From Haloimpatiens massiliensis (GTDB lineage Bacteria; Bacillota; Clostridia; Clostridiales; Clostridiaceae): a DNA stretch of 64,000 nucleotides. A program made the position numbers and the translations under genes. The stretch spans positions 216,553-280,552 of the forward strand of contig NZ_LT854639.1 in assembly GCF_900184255.1 (NCBI RefSeq), read 5' to 3'. Of the stretch, positions 45,895-55,287 are shown one piece after another (positions within the stretch are counted from its first letter, which is position 1; every line of letters begins with the position of its first letter). Below the pieces are notes generated by a model, which was not told the DNA's origin, ran no database searches, and saw only the letters and a list, made by a program, of their open reading frames with translations.

Positions 45895-46022
45895 AATATT
45901 ACCTCACTTTATAGCTATTTTTTTACTTGAATTTTCAATTGTATATTCATTACTTTTATTTGAATACTTGCCATAAAATAAAGTTATTATTCAAATTGTA
46001 TTAAAAAATTGTAAATGTATTT

Positions 46023-46150
46023 TTCTTAACCGTCCCTTTTTTTATAACCGTCCCTTTTTTTATATTTTTATCCCTTTTTTTCTTCTTTTTTTCTAAATAA
46101 AAAATTCTTAACTGTCGCTATTTCCTTAAAAAATTCTTAACTGTCCCTAT
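46023..46150 (-). repeat. Cluster of family-B half-sites, B4
   Basis: TTCTTAACCGTCCCTTTTTT, ATAACCGTCCCTTTTTTTA, a decayed TATCCCTTTTTTTC, then TTCTTAACTGTCGCTATT and TTCTTAACTGTCCCTATT in direct orientation, separated by poly-T tracts. They lie in the promoter region of RAYT 2. Confidence 0.8.
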
Positions 46151-46265
46151 TTCTCATCTTTTTCTAAAGTAACCTAAACATACAAACGAATATAAAATAT
46201 AGAATATTATAATATATTTGGAATTTTTATAATTTTATGATATTTTATTAGAGGAGGAATAATTT

Positions 46266-47531
46266 ATGAATAAAAATTTTGAGGAAAAAATATGCATAGT
46301 AGGAGCTGGAATATCTGGTTTGAGTGCAGCATGGTTTTTAAAAGAAAAAGGCTATAAAAACATAACTGTGTTAGAAAAACTAGAGAGATTAGGTGGAAAG
46401 TGCCACTCCCCTAGATTCAAGGGACGTACCTATGAAATGGGGGCAGCAATGGGCGACGAAGTAAATTACAATACTATTTTAGAAATAATGAAAAAACTAA
46501 ATTTTAAAGGCGACGGTCCTAAATTAAATGCAAAAATATTTAATCATATTAATGGAAAGGAATTAATAGGCATAACTCCAGAAGAAAAGCCTTTATTAGA
46601 GGCACAATTAGCAAAGATGAAACATTTGCTAGAAACAAAATATAAAGGTTATAATCTTCCTGGACATGCTAATACTCACGAAGATTTAAAAGAAACATTT
46701 TATGATTTTTGCATTATGAACGAAGTTCCTTTGTGTTTAAAAGTGTGGCTAAATCCATTCACATCCTTTGGATATGGATATTTTAATTTAGTTCCTGCTG
46801 CCTATGTGCTTCAATATATAGACTGGGATACCATAGAATCTATGTTTAGTAAAAAAATAATGACTTGGAGCGAAGGAACAGAAATTTTCTGTGAAAGAAT
46901 TGCGGAAAGCTTGGATCAAAGACCTAGGTTAAACACCTCTATAAGTAAAATAGAAAGAAAAGATAATAAAGTTTACGTCTATACTGAATTTGGCAAAGAA
47001 GAATATGACAAAATAATATTCACATCTCCATTACAAAATTTACATAATTATGTGGATATAGATGTCGATGAAAAGGAGCTTTTTGCAAAAATAATAACTA
47101 ATGAATATAAAATATATTCATGTACTGTAGAAAATTTTTCTATAAACTCAGGCTATTATCCAAAAAACATGGTGCAATCTAAAGCTGGTCATGTTATGTT
47201 TTATCTAAGTAGATGGAAAGATGATCCAGAACAAGTACTTACTTTTTACATTTTAGGTGACTCCGCTCAAAATATCGGAGATAAGGAATGCAGGGCACTA
47301 CTAGAAGAAGACTTACGTAAATTTAATATTAACCTAAGAGATATCATACTACATAAAACTTGGGAATATTTTCCACATGTAAATTCCACAGAAATGAAAA
47401 ATGGATGGTACGAAAAATTAGAAGGAAAACAAGGGCAATTAAATACATTCTATGCAGGAGAAATCATGAGTTTTTCAAACCTTGAGGAATGTTCATCTTA
47501 CTCTAAAACACTAGTAGAAAGATTCTTCTAA
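46266..47531 (+). CDS. FAD-dependent amine-oxidase-like oxidoreductase
   Basis: A 421-residue flavoprotein. The dinucleotide-binding loop CIVGAGISGLSAAW (about 9-22) is followed by VLEKLERLGGKCHS and RTYEMGAAMGDEV, as in protoporphyrinogen/phytoene/amine oxidase-type proteins. A C-terminal FAD motif (NTFYAGEIMSFSNLEECSSY) is present. The middle substrate domain does not identify the substrate. No membrane helix or partner gene is evident. Ribosome site GAGGAGG. Confidence 0.85.
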   Translation: MNKNFEEKICIVGAGISGLSAAWFLKEKGYKNITVLEKLERLGGKCHSPRFKGRTYEMGAAMGDEVNYNTILEIMKKLNFKGDGPKLNAKIFNHINGKELIGITPEEKPLLEAQLAKMKHLLETKYKGYNLPGHANTHEDLKETFYDFCIMNEVPLCLKVWLNPFTSFGYGYFNLVPAAYVLQYIDWDTIESMFSKKIMTWSEGTEIFCERIAESLDQRPRLNTSISKIERKDNKVYVYTEFGKEEYDKIIFTSPLQNLHNYVDIDVDEKELFAKIITNEYKIYSCTVENFSINSGYYPKNMVQSKAGHVMFYLSRWKDDPEQVLTFYILGDSAQNIGDKECRALLEEDLRKFNINLRDIILHKTWEYFPHVNSTEMKNGWYEKLEGKQGQLNTFYAGEIMSFSNLEECSSYSKTLVERFF

Positions 47532-47748
47532 AATACCAAACCGTTATCAATTTATTATATAAAGGATTTATTTAATATTAACCATATATTTTGCTTTAAA
47601 TATATATATATTTTTACTATATATTTAAGATATGTTCTATATTACTAATAAGTTTAAAAATTTAAATTTTATATTAAATTGTAATGCTCCAGCATAACAT
47701 TTTATCATTTAATCAAAATACTTTGTCATAAGTTTTAGGAGGGGAAAC

Positions 47749-49233
47749 ATGAATTTACCAAAAAGTAAAATCACCAGTAAAGAGAACAAATACTTTCTTA
47801 TTTCCACTTGGGTTATAGGGATGTTCTATACCTTAGGATTCTTTTTATGTAACTCTAGAAATTTGATTTCTATGAATTACACAATAGTAGGTAGTTGCTT
47901 TTTTGTTGTTTCGTTAATAGTATCTAGTATTATATATTTCAAAAACAAAGAAAGCCATATTCTATGCCATGTTATTTCCGTATGTTTTTCTATATCCTAT
48001 TTAATAATACTTCTAGCATCACAACTACAATATTCTACCATTTTAGTTTTACCACTAATAATAACCTTAAGCTTATACCTAGATGTAAAAAAATTAGTAT
48101 TTCCCATAATTGGGACAATAGTATCTAATATTGTTTGGTTACTAATCCATAGAAACGAACCAGAATTCTTGGGCAATGCAGCTTTTTTATTAGTAATATT
48201 ATGCTTATTCATATTTATAACTATTATAGTAACTAAATTTGGAGGAGACAAAGCTAAAGAGGCAGAATCTGAAAAGGAAATAAGTTACAAAGTAAATAAT
48301 GACCAAAAAAAAGTTATAGAAGATATAATACAAATGGTTAAAATCATAAATAAAAACTCCAGCAATTTAAATGAAATAATGGACAAAATTAAAGGATCAT
48401 CTAACATCGTTCATAGTGCTGTAGCTGAAATAGCTTCTGGAGCTGAAAATACCACTGAAAATATTCAAGAACAGAGTAAATCTGTAGAAGTTATTGAAGA
48501 TAAAATACACAATACTGTAAAAATATCACAGCAAGTAAAAGAAAGCACAGACCAAAACCATAAAAACCTACAGGAAGGTTTAAAAATAGTAAATGAGCTT
48601 TCTAAAACTGCAAAACTTATAGAAAATAAAAACTCACAGGTACAGAATAGTTCTGTTAAACTTAAGGATTCTGCCGAAAATATTAAAGACATAACAAACA
48701 TGATAACAGGAATAGCAGAGCAGATAAATTTATTATCGCTAAATGCCGCTATAGAAGCAGCTAGAGCTGGAGAAAGTGGACGAGGCTTTGCGGTGGTAGC
48801 CGAAGAAATTAGACGCCTAGCAGATGCTAGTAAAGATGCCACTAACAATATTTCTGATATTATATCAGATTTAAATAATGAAGTTACTAAATCTTCTCAA
48901 TTTATTAATGAGCTCCTAAACATTAATGCTGAACAAAATAAATTAGTAGATGAAACAGAAAAAATATTGAACATAATAAAAGCTGATGGAAACACTATTA
49001 ATACTAAAGTAGATGAAGTAGATGAAAAAATAAACGAAATATCTTCTTCTGCTAAAATCATAGTAGATTCTCTAGAATCCCTTACTGCTATTGCTGAAGA
49101 AACCACTGGCAACGCAGAGCAAACCCTATCCATATCAGAGGATTTTAAAAATAATGCTGACATTTCCAAAGATTATGTATCACAATTAATAACTGCAGCA
49201 GAAAGTTTGCTTAATAGCACTCCAGAGAACTAA
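47749..49233 (+). CDS. Methyl-accepting chemotaxis protein with multi-helix membrane sensor
   Basis: A 494-residue receptor. Residues 20-165 form about six transmembrane helices with very short loops, so the sensor is embedded in the membrane rather than periplasmic, and I see no HAMP domain. The cytoplasmic part is a long coiled coil with the conserved tip EQINLLSLNAAIEAARAGES, then GRGFAVVAEEIRRLADAS (about 323-361). It should signal to CheA. The remnant at 36600 carries the same tip sequence. Ribosome site AGGAGGGG. Confidence 0.93.
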   Translation: MNLPKSKITSKENKYFLISTWVIGMFYTLGFFLCNSRNLISMNYTIVGSCFFVVSLIVSSIIYFKNKESHILCHVISVCFSISYLIILLASQLQYSTILVLPLIITLSLYLDVKKLVFPIIGTIVSNIVWLLIHRNEPEFLGNAAFLLVILCLFIFITIIVTKFGGDKAKEAESEKEISYKVNNDQKKVIEDIIQMVKIINKNSSNLNEIMDKIKGSSNIVHSAVAEIASGAENTTENIQEQSKSVEVIEDKIHNTVKISQQVKESTDQNHKNLQEGLKIVNELSKTAKLIENKNSQVQNSSVKLKDSAENIKDITNMITGIAEQINLLSLNAAIEAARAGESGRGFAVVAEEIRRLADASKDATNNISDIISDLNNEVTKSSQFINELLNINAEQNKLVDETEKILNIIKADGNTINTKVDEVDEKINEISSSAKIIVDSLESLTAIAEETTGNAEQTLSISEDFKNNADISKDYVSQLITAAESLLNSTPEN

Positions 49234-49261
49234 TTTAAAAAAGAAAAGTAGGAAAAAAAAG

Positions 49262-49370
49262 TGGGGACGGTTAAGTTTAATACCATTCAAATATAAAAAT
49301 TAATAAAATTAATGAAGTTAATAAAAATTTTAGTAAATTAAATTAGTAGAGACGGTTGATTACCGTCTCT
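49262..49370. repeat. Family-B copies B5, including a terminator hairpin
   Basis: GGGGACGGTTAAGTTTAA at 49263 and a compact hairpin AGAGACGGT...ACCGTCTCT at 49348-49370, followed by TTATT. The hairpin probably ends the chemoreceptor transcript. Confidence 0.75.
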
Positions 49371-50136
49371 TTATTATTCCATTTATTCTATTTAATTTTC
49401 TTTTTAAAAGTATATCTTTCTTCAACGTTAAATAAAAGTAGATAAAAATTATTGTGTAAATATTCCAAAACATAGTTACTGTAATAAAAAATTTATAAAA
49501 ATTCGGATATAAACTTGAATATAACAAAAAATCTATCCCTAATCTTAAAACCAAAATGAAAAATTATCATTTCTCAATTCCATATTATACCATTAAAACC
49601 TAACTTTATAAATATAACGTATATAACATAAAATATATAAAAATACAAAAATTTTTCTTAATAACAAATAAATATATCTCCAAATAATAACAACTGTAAT
49701 AAATATATTTAACTGTAAAAGATCGTATGAATTCCTTATTGAAAATCTATACCTATGCATTAACTTAAACAGTTAAATACAACAATTTTCTAATAATAGA
49801 ACCTTATATTTATCCATTAAGTATCTATATAAAACAAAATAGTATCTGATATTTGTTCCTAGAAGTTTTATGAATGCTGTATCATATATAAACTGTGAAT
49901 TTATAGACTATACATGTAATGAAGATAAAAAAAGACAGCATAAAAAACTAAAGACTACTCTATAATACAAAATAAAAATACAAAAACTAAATCCTATGAC
50001 TATATATACTATTTTAAATGCAATCAATATGCTGGGACTTGCCTGTTAACAAGTTTAAAAGAAAACTACATAACAGCTAGCATTCTATGAGTTGTAACCA
50101 ATTTTTATTCCTACTAGATTTTTCCTAAATAAAAAA
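49371..50136. other. Intergenic, no gene assigned
   Basis: AT-rich. A short stretch from 49872 reads MNAVSYINCEFIDYTC in a codon usage like that of genes and ends after 31 codons at a stop near 49965; upstream the frame is broken. It may be a gene relic but I recognise no family. A 64-codon frame on the minus strand (49360-49554) has no ribosome site. Confidence 0.4.
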
Positions 50137-50250
50137 TTCTTAACCGTCCCTCTCTTCTCTTCCCTCTCTTCTCTTAACCGTCCCTCTCTTCTCTCCCTCT
50201 CTTCTCTCTCTCTTCTCTCTCTTCTTCTCTCTCTTCTCTTTTTATTTCCT
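50137..50250. repeat. Family-B copies fused to a CT-rich microsatellite, B6
   Basis: TTCTTAACCGTCCCTCTCTT occurs twice within about 45 bp and runs into an approximately 100-bp tract made almost only of C and T (CTCTCTTCT units). Confidence 0.85.
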
Positions 50251-50361
50251 TTTTTTCGGAATCCAAAATTGATTAAATTATGTTGTAATAGTATAATTTA
50301 CAATATAATATTTCCTATATGTTTCATGGTGCATTAGAACTTGAAAGGAGAACATCTATAT

Positions 50362-51573
50362 ATGAAAAAATTTATGAAGATTTTAATTGGGATTCTATTT
50401 ATAACTGCATCTTCTGTAGTATTTTTAGGTATTCAAAAAAATGCTGTAATGACCCAAATTAATTTATTTAAACAAAGTTATTCAAAAAAAGATTATAAAA
50501 CTTCAAAAAACATATATGAAAAAAACGAAAAAAAATACTTATACAAAAAATTTCATTTTATAGAAAATATATCAACATTTCTAGAAGATAATTTAATAAA
50601 AACTGAGCATCAGTTTTTAGATGGACATTGCAATTATGAAGATGCTATTTTAATTATTAAGGAAACAAAAAACTATAAAGAAGTTGATATTGATATTATA
50701 AAAAAAACTGAAGACAAAATAAATAATAAATACGAAGCCCAAAATACATATTTAGAAGCAAAAAAATTTTTAGATAATAAAAATTTTGAAAACGCCCTAA
50801 AAAAAGTGGAATACTCACTAAAATTATATAGTGACAATGTAGAAGCAAAAGAGCTTAAAAAGATTATAATAGAACAATATAGAATGTACATATTTCAAGA
50901 GGTAAATAATCTTGTTAATAAAGAAAAATTTAATGATGCCCTTACCTTATTAGAAAAAAATAAAACTATTTTTTTAGAAAAAGATTTTTTAAATAAGAAA
51001 GATGAAGTAAACAAAGCCAGAAAAAACTTTGAAGATAAACAAGAAAAGGAAAAAAAATTAGCTGAAGAAAGAGAAAGAAGAAAAAAATTAGCCGAAGAAA
51101 AATTAAAAAAAACCAAAAATAACATTATGACTCTCAAGAATAATTCATCAAATTCTAACACAGCAGTTTGTATTAATGGCAAAACTCTAAAAAGCGCTAC
51201 AAATTTTTTAATTTATGTTGACACAAACAATCAAAAAACTAATGTATTTTCAAATACAAATGGTCAATGGAATCTATCCAAGAGTATAAGTTGTAGCACA
51301 GGAAAATCCGGCTCAGAAACTCCATCAGGTACTTACAAAGTTAATTATAGAGGTACTTGGTTTTATAGTAATAAATATAGTGAAGGAGCAAAATATTGGG
51401 TTAGTTTTTATGGAAATTACTTATTTCATTCTCTACCAATGGATATTAACAAGAAAATAGTAGATTACACTTTAGGTAAACCTGCTTCCCATGGATGTGT
51501 GAGATTACCTGTGGAAGATGCAAAATGGATTTATAATAATATACCTAATGGTACTACTGTGTATATTAAATAA
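50362..51573 (+). CDS. L,D-transpeptidase (YkuD) with helical N-terminal region
   Basis: I start at ATG 50362 (MKKFMKILIG), downstream of AAAGGAG; an in-frame TTG at 50341 overlaps that site. The 403-residue protein has a membrane anchor (about 5-23), a long helical, repeat-like region (about 35-260) with TPR-like alternation and a very charged EKEKKLAEERERRKKLAEEK coiled coil, then a YkuD domain (about 290-403). The catalytic motif is S376-H-G-C379-VR, with His in LFHSLPMD. It should cross-link peptidoglycan stem peptides (3-3 links) or modify the wall. A second YkuD gene follows. Confidence 0.9.
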   Translation: MKKFMKILIGILFITASSVVFLGIQKNAVMTQINLFKQSYSKKDYKTSKNIYEKNEKKYLYKKFHFIENISTFLEDNLIKTEHQFLDGHCNYEDAILIIKETKNYKEVDIDIIKKTEDKINNKYEAQNTYLEAKKFLDNKNFENALKKVEYSLKLYSDNVEAKELKKIIIEQYRMYIFQEVNNLVNKEKFNDALTLLEKNKTIFLEKDFLNKKDEVNKARKNFEDKQEKEKKLAEERERRKKLAEEKLKKTKNNIMTLKNNSSNSNTAVCINGKTLKSATNFLIYVDTNNQKTNVFSNTNGQWNLSKSISCSTGKSGSETPSGTYKVNYRGTWFYSNKYSEGAKYWVSFYGNYLFHSLPMDINKKIVDYTLGKPASHGCVRLPVEDAKWIYNNIPNGTTVYIK

Positions 51574-51704
51574 ACGTTATATTCTTACTTATTTTGAATT
51601 GCTTTTATTCTGTTTTCAATTAACCTAAATAATCTAAGCTCCATTAATCAAAAGTTCTACTACAAATTTAAATAAATATAAATAATAAATAAATAAAAAA
51701 TAAT

Positions 51705-51786
51705 GGGGACGGTTAATTAAGTTTTAATTTTTTAAATAAACTTCTTAACCGTCCCCAAAAAAACCATAAACTTCTTAACCGTCCCC
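51705..51786 (+). repeat. Family-B full palindrome plus extra half-site, B7
   Basis: GGGGACGGTTAA (51705-51716) pairs with TTAACCGTCCCC (51745-51756); a second copy of ACTTCTTAACCGTCCCCAAA follows at about 51768. Probable terminator of the first YkuD gene. Confidence 0.85.
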
Positions 51787-52069
51787 AAAAAAAATTGAAT
51801 ATTTTCTAATCCAGCTAATGCTTTAAATATAGCTATATACTTATTCTAAATATGTTCTTTGGAATATTTATGAATAGCAAAATAATACTTAACCATGTGC
51901 CTATTTCCTTTTTTTGTCGTAATCGAATAATAACTAGATAATGCTTAACATCCCTTTGTTTTTCTTCATTTTTCAAATTAAATTCTTAACCTTCATCTTT
52001 TCCATTGAAAACCTAGTATGAAATGTTATATATTATAATAGTAACTAATGTTTAGGAGGCATATTTTGA
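51787..52069. other. Intergenic with decayed family-B half-sites
   Basis: CTTAACCATGTGCC (51889), CTTAACATCCCT (51944) and TCTTAACCTTCATC (51985) look like successive decay states of CTTAACCGTCCC. No gene is seen. Confidence 0.45.
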
Positions 52070-53455
52070 ATGAGTAGACAAAAGAAACGCAAAGGAAAAA
52101 ATCATATTCGACCTAGTTTTATATTATTGGGCGTAATTATAATCTATTTATGTACGGTATTATATTTTAGAAATCATTTTCAATTAAGAACTACTATTAA
52201 TGGTGTTAAAGCATCCAATAAAACTGTAGAACGGGTCACTAAAGAACTAGAAAATGAAGTAAAAAATTATACATTACAGTTAGAGGGTAGAAATGGAACT
52301 AAAGAGAAAATTTCAGCAAAAGATTTTAATCTCAAATATAATCCTAATGATGAAATTAAAAAATTGAAAAAAGATCAAAATCCCTTTAATTTGCTTGGAG
52401 GTATTTTTAAAAGAAAACAATATGAAGTATCTAGGACTATTTCTTATGATGAAAAACTGTTAAAGGAATGCATTGATAAAATGTCCTTTTTTAATGAAAA
52501 TGCAATAACAAACCCTAAAAATGCTAGTTTAAAATATACTGATAAAGGCTATGAAATTGTAAAAGAAACTATGGGAAATAAGATTATTAAAGATAAACTA
52601 TATAAAGAAATAAAAGATGCAATAATTAATAATAAAAATGTTATAGATTTAGAAAAAAGTAATTGCTATGAAAATCCAAAATATACTTCAAAGTCAAAAG
52701 AAGTTGTAGAAGCTCAAAAGACCATGAATAAATATTTGCAATCAACAGTAACATTTGACATTAGAGGAAATAAAGAAGTATTTGATACCTCTATAATAAA
52801 AAATTTAATTAAAGTGGATGAAAATTTTAATGTTTCTATAGACAAACAAAAGGTATGGACATATATAAATAATTTAGCATATACTTATGATACAGTTGGC
52901 AAAGCAAAAGATTTTGTTACCGCATCAGGTACACATATAAAAGTAAACGGCGGAAACTACGGTTGGAAAATTAACAGGTCAAAAGAAGTAGAAAATTTAG
53001 TACAAGCTATAAAAGAAGGTAAGTCTGTAAGTAAAAAACCTTCATATTCTCAAATTCCAAGTAGCAGCGACCCTAATGAAATAGGTAACTCTTATGTAGA
53101 AATCGACCTAACAAAACAGCATTTATGGGTTTATAAAGATGGTGCTCTTGTGGTAGATGGAGATGTGGTTACTGGTAGTGTAGTTAAAAAAACCCCTACC
53201 CCAGAAGGTGTCTATAAATTAAGTTATAAAGAAAAGGATGCTACCTTAAAAGGAGAGGATTATGCCACACCAGTTAGTTTTTGGATGCCTTTTAATGGAG
53301 GTATTGGTATGCATGATGCTACTTGGCGAAAAGAGTTTGGTGGAAAGCTCTATGAAAAAAAAGGTTCTCATGGCTGTGTAAATTGTCCTTATGAATTAGC
53401 AAAAACCACCTTTGAAAATATTAAAGCTGGAACTCCAATTATTTGCCATTATTAA
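52070..53455 (+). CDS. L,D-transpeptidase (YkuD) with PG-binding-4-like region
   Basis: A 461-residue protein with an N-terminal transmembrane anchor (about 17-32), a region (about 40-300) with the TTINGVKASNKTVERV and NGGNYGWKINRSKEVENLVQ motifs of the PG_binding_4/YkuD group, and a C-terminal YkuD domain (about 340-461). Catalytic features: MPFNGGIGMHDATW and SHGCVN with Cys436. It makes 3-3 cross-links in peptidoglycan or attaches proteins to it. Its architecture differs from that of the preceding YkuD protein, so they are not recent duplicates. Ribosome site AGGAGG. Confidence 0.93.
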   Translation: MSRQKKRKGKNHIRPSFILLGVIIIYLCTVLYFRNHFQLRTTINGVKASNKTVERVTKELENEVKNYTLQLEGRNGTKEKISAKDFNLKYNPNDEIKKLKKDQNPFNLLGGIFKRKQYEVSRTISYDEKLLKECIDKMSFFNENAITNPKNASLKYTDKGYEIVKETMGNKIIKDKLYKEIKDAIINNKNVIDLEKSNCYENPKYTSKSKEVVEAQKTMNKYLQSTVTFDIRGNKEVFDTSIIKNLIKVDENFNVSIDKQKVWTYINNLAYTYDTVGKAKDFVTASGTHIKVNGGNYGWKINRSKEVENLVQAIKEGKSVSKKPSYSQIPSSSDPNEIGNSYVEIDLTKQHLWVYKDGALVVDGDVVTGSVVKKTPTPEGVYKLSYKEKDATLKGEDYATPVSFWMPFNGGIGMHDATWRKEFGGKLYEKKGSHGCVNCPYELAKTTFENIKAGTPIICHY

Positions 53456-53632
53456 TAATTGTATTTTACTTATGTGAACTATCCCCGACATAAACAACGG
53501 TGGTTTTCACAAATTTTTTATAAAACACAAATAAAAATATAAAATACAAATGCAAACAAACATAAGTAAAAATAAATACAAATAAATATAAACAAAATAA
53601 ATTAAACAAAATGGTTTAAACACAATAAATAC

Positions 53633-53676
53633 AAGCCCACATAGGTTAAAAATATTTAAATTTACCTATGTGGCTT
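53633..53676 (+). terminator. Intrinsic terminator of the second YkuD gene
   Basis: AAGCCCACATAGGT and ACCTATGTGGCTT pair with one bulge and are followed by TTATTTTTG. Confidence 0.8.
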
Positions 53677-53702
53677 TTATTTTTGTTTATTCTATTTTCA
53701 TA

Positions 53703-53860
53703 AGGTACATGAAAATAAATAACAAGTCAAAGATGCAGGTATATTTTGTGTCAGACAAGGAAACAGGTTCCGCCGCTGTAGAGCTATCGGTGGTTTCTGC
53801 TGACGCAGTATGACGCAAAATAGACTAGAATACTGACTTGTTATTTATTTGAATGTGCCT
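53703..53860. repeat. Family-C near-palindromic element, copy C3
   Basis: Ends identical to C2. The inner hairpin differs (GCTGTAGAGCTATC in place of GCTAGTAGAACTATC) but keeps a TAG/CTA stem. Confidence 0.92.
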
Positions 53861-53971
53861 AAAATAAGCAAAATGAAAATGCAGAAGGTTATAATAAAAT
53901 TTTTAAATTCATAAGAATATAAAAATACTGTTTTTCTATGGCTAAGGTATAACTAAAAAGGAGGCATTAAA

Positions 53972-54244
53972 ATGGATAATAACAACAATCTTTGGAATGA
54001 TAATCAAAATTCCCAACGGAAATCAACAAATGTATTTGCTATAACTGGTTTAGTTTTAGGTATAGTATCTTGGTTTTTAAACCTTTTTGGAATCATTGGA
54101 ACACTAGCGATTGTTTTCTCATCAATTGCCTTATCACAAATCAAAACAGATAATCAAAAAGGAAAAGGCTTTGCTATCGCTGGTTTGGTTTCAGGAATAA
54201 TAAATGTTATTTATGCAGTCGTGATGTTAACAACACTTTTATAG
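53972..54244 (+). CDS. DUF4190-type small membrane protein
   Basis: A 90-residue protein with a polar Asn/Gln-rich N-terminus and two transmembrane helices (about 22-48 and 66-88) separated by the short loop SQIKTDNQKGKGFAIAG. This is the layout of DUF4190 proteins, common in Gram-positive bacteria and of unknown function. Ribosome site AGGAGG. Confidence 0.8.
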   Translation: MDNNNNLWNDNQNSQRKSTNVFAITGLVLGIVSWFLNLFGIIGTLAIVFSSIALSQIKTDNQKGKGFAIAGLVSGIINVIYAVVMLTTLL

Positions 54245-54394
54245 ATTGAATTACAAGTACAATAGATAAACTATTATCTTTTTTCTGCAAATAACTTATA
54301 TATTCAACTTTTCCAGCTATAAAATTACAATTAAAAATTAAATAGAAAAACTTTTTTAGAAATTTTAACCTTAATTTCGCATTCTAGAATTAAC

Positions 54395-54491
54395 GGGGCT
54401 GTCGCACTAAAAATAAATACTACAATATATTGTGTTAAGCTTAAACTTGCAAAACAGTATATTGTATGTAAATTTCTTAATGCGACAACTC
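54395..54491. repeat. Family-D MITE-like element, copy D2
   Basis: Begins GGGGCTGTCGCACTAAAAAT and ends TTCTTAATGCGACAACTC; it matches D1 over its whole length, including the central TATATTGTGTTAA and CAGTATATTGTATG. Confidence 0.85.
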
Positions 54492-54615
54492 AATTTTTTT
54501 ATGTATGTATAACTTACAGTAATGGATATAATAAGTATATGTATGTATAGATTACATTAATGGAAATAATAAGTATAAAATAATTTTAACCTTCATTTTA
54601 AATTTTACATTACTA

Positions 54616-54641
54616 AGGGTGCCATATCCAATACGGCACCC
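54616..54641. terminator. Intrinsic terminator between convergent genes
   Basis: GGGTGCC and GGCACCC form a stem with an 11-nt loop, between the DUF4190 gene and the YcxB-like gene. Confidence 0.65.
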
Positions 54642-54692
54642 TGTGCATTTTATAATATTCACATCCTCATTTTATAATATTCATAAAAGTCC

Positions 54693-55259
54693 TTAATTTA
54701 ACTCAGTAATTTTCTTTCCTGTTTTTTCTTTAAGAATATTTACTATTTTTTCTTTTTCTTCGCCTGCAATATATAAAAGTGTCCTTTTTTCTTCTTTTTT
54801 ATCAAAATAATCTTTTACAAATTCTTTTTCACTAGGTTGTTTTAAGTATCTTATTGATTCCATTGGGAATCCTTGAATGTTTAAACATCTTAATGGAGTG
54901 CTATACTCAAGTTTAGTTATATTTTCATATTGCACTTTTGTCTTCTCTACTCTTGGTCCCATTTTATCGCCTCTGTCTAAACCATCATATAGTATTGTAA
55001 TTGCCTCCTCATTCAACTCAACTTTTGTAACTACACTCTTGTATCCAGCAACCGGTCTTGTTCTAGTTAATACAAATATAGATAAGATTACAGCTATTAT
55101 TTTGGTTCGATCTAATGAAAAGTCACCTAGCCATATCTCAAATAAGCAAAGTACACCAATTATGATTAATGTCCCTTTAGTTAGTTTTCTTATGGTTGGA
55201 TGCGGTGATTCTCCTTGTGTATATATTTTACTTATAAATTCTACTACCTGGTTTTCCAT
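54693..55259 (-). CDS. YcxB-like membrane protein of the Esx region
   Basis: A 188-residue protein with two transmembrane helices (about 28-45 and 52-66) and a cytoplasmic C-terminal part. The composition and the VQYENITKLEYSTPLRCLNIQ stretch resemble YcxB-like proteins, and the layout is like the two putative partner proteins at 56499 and 58660 (which have ITKMIYNTYHQRVDIYG at the equivalent place). It may be a further member of that group. It is on the same strand as the Esx genes, but a MITE-like complex separates it from them. Ribosome site AAGGAG. Confidence 0.55.
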   Translation of the reverse strand: MENQVVEFISKIYTQGESPHPTIRKLTKGTLIIIGVLCLFEIWLGDFSLDRTKIIAVILSIFVLTRTRPVAGYKSVVTKVELNEEAITILYDGLDRGDKMGPRVEKTKVQYENITKLEYSTPLRCLNIQGFPMESIRYLKQPSEKEFVKDYFDKKEEKRTLLYIAGEEKEKIVNILKEKTGKKITELN

Positions 55260-55287
55260 TGAACATTCTCCTTTTTAAATTACATAA

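Larger units (their letters stand above)
53456..53971. other. Intergenic with terminator and family-C element, no gene
   Basis: The stretch 53520-53620 consists of A-rich imperfect repeats of AAATA(C/T)AAA. The terminator and copy C3 are listed separately. Confidence 0.6.

Noticed and set aside
49360..49554. 64-codon hydrophobic frame on the minus strand
   Set aside because: It begins at a TTG without a ribosome site and ends in the family-B hairpin region.
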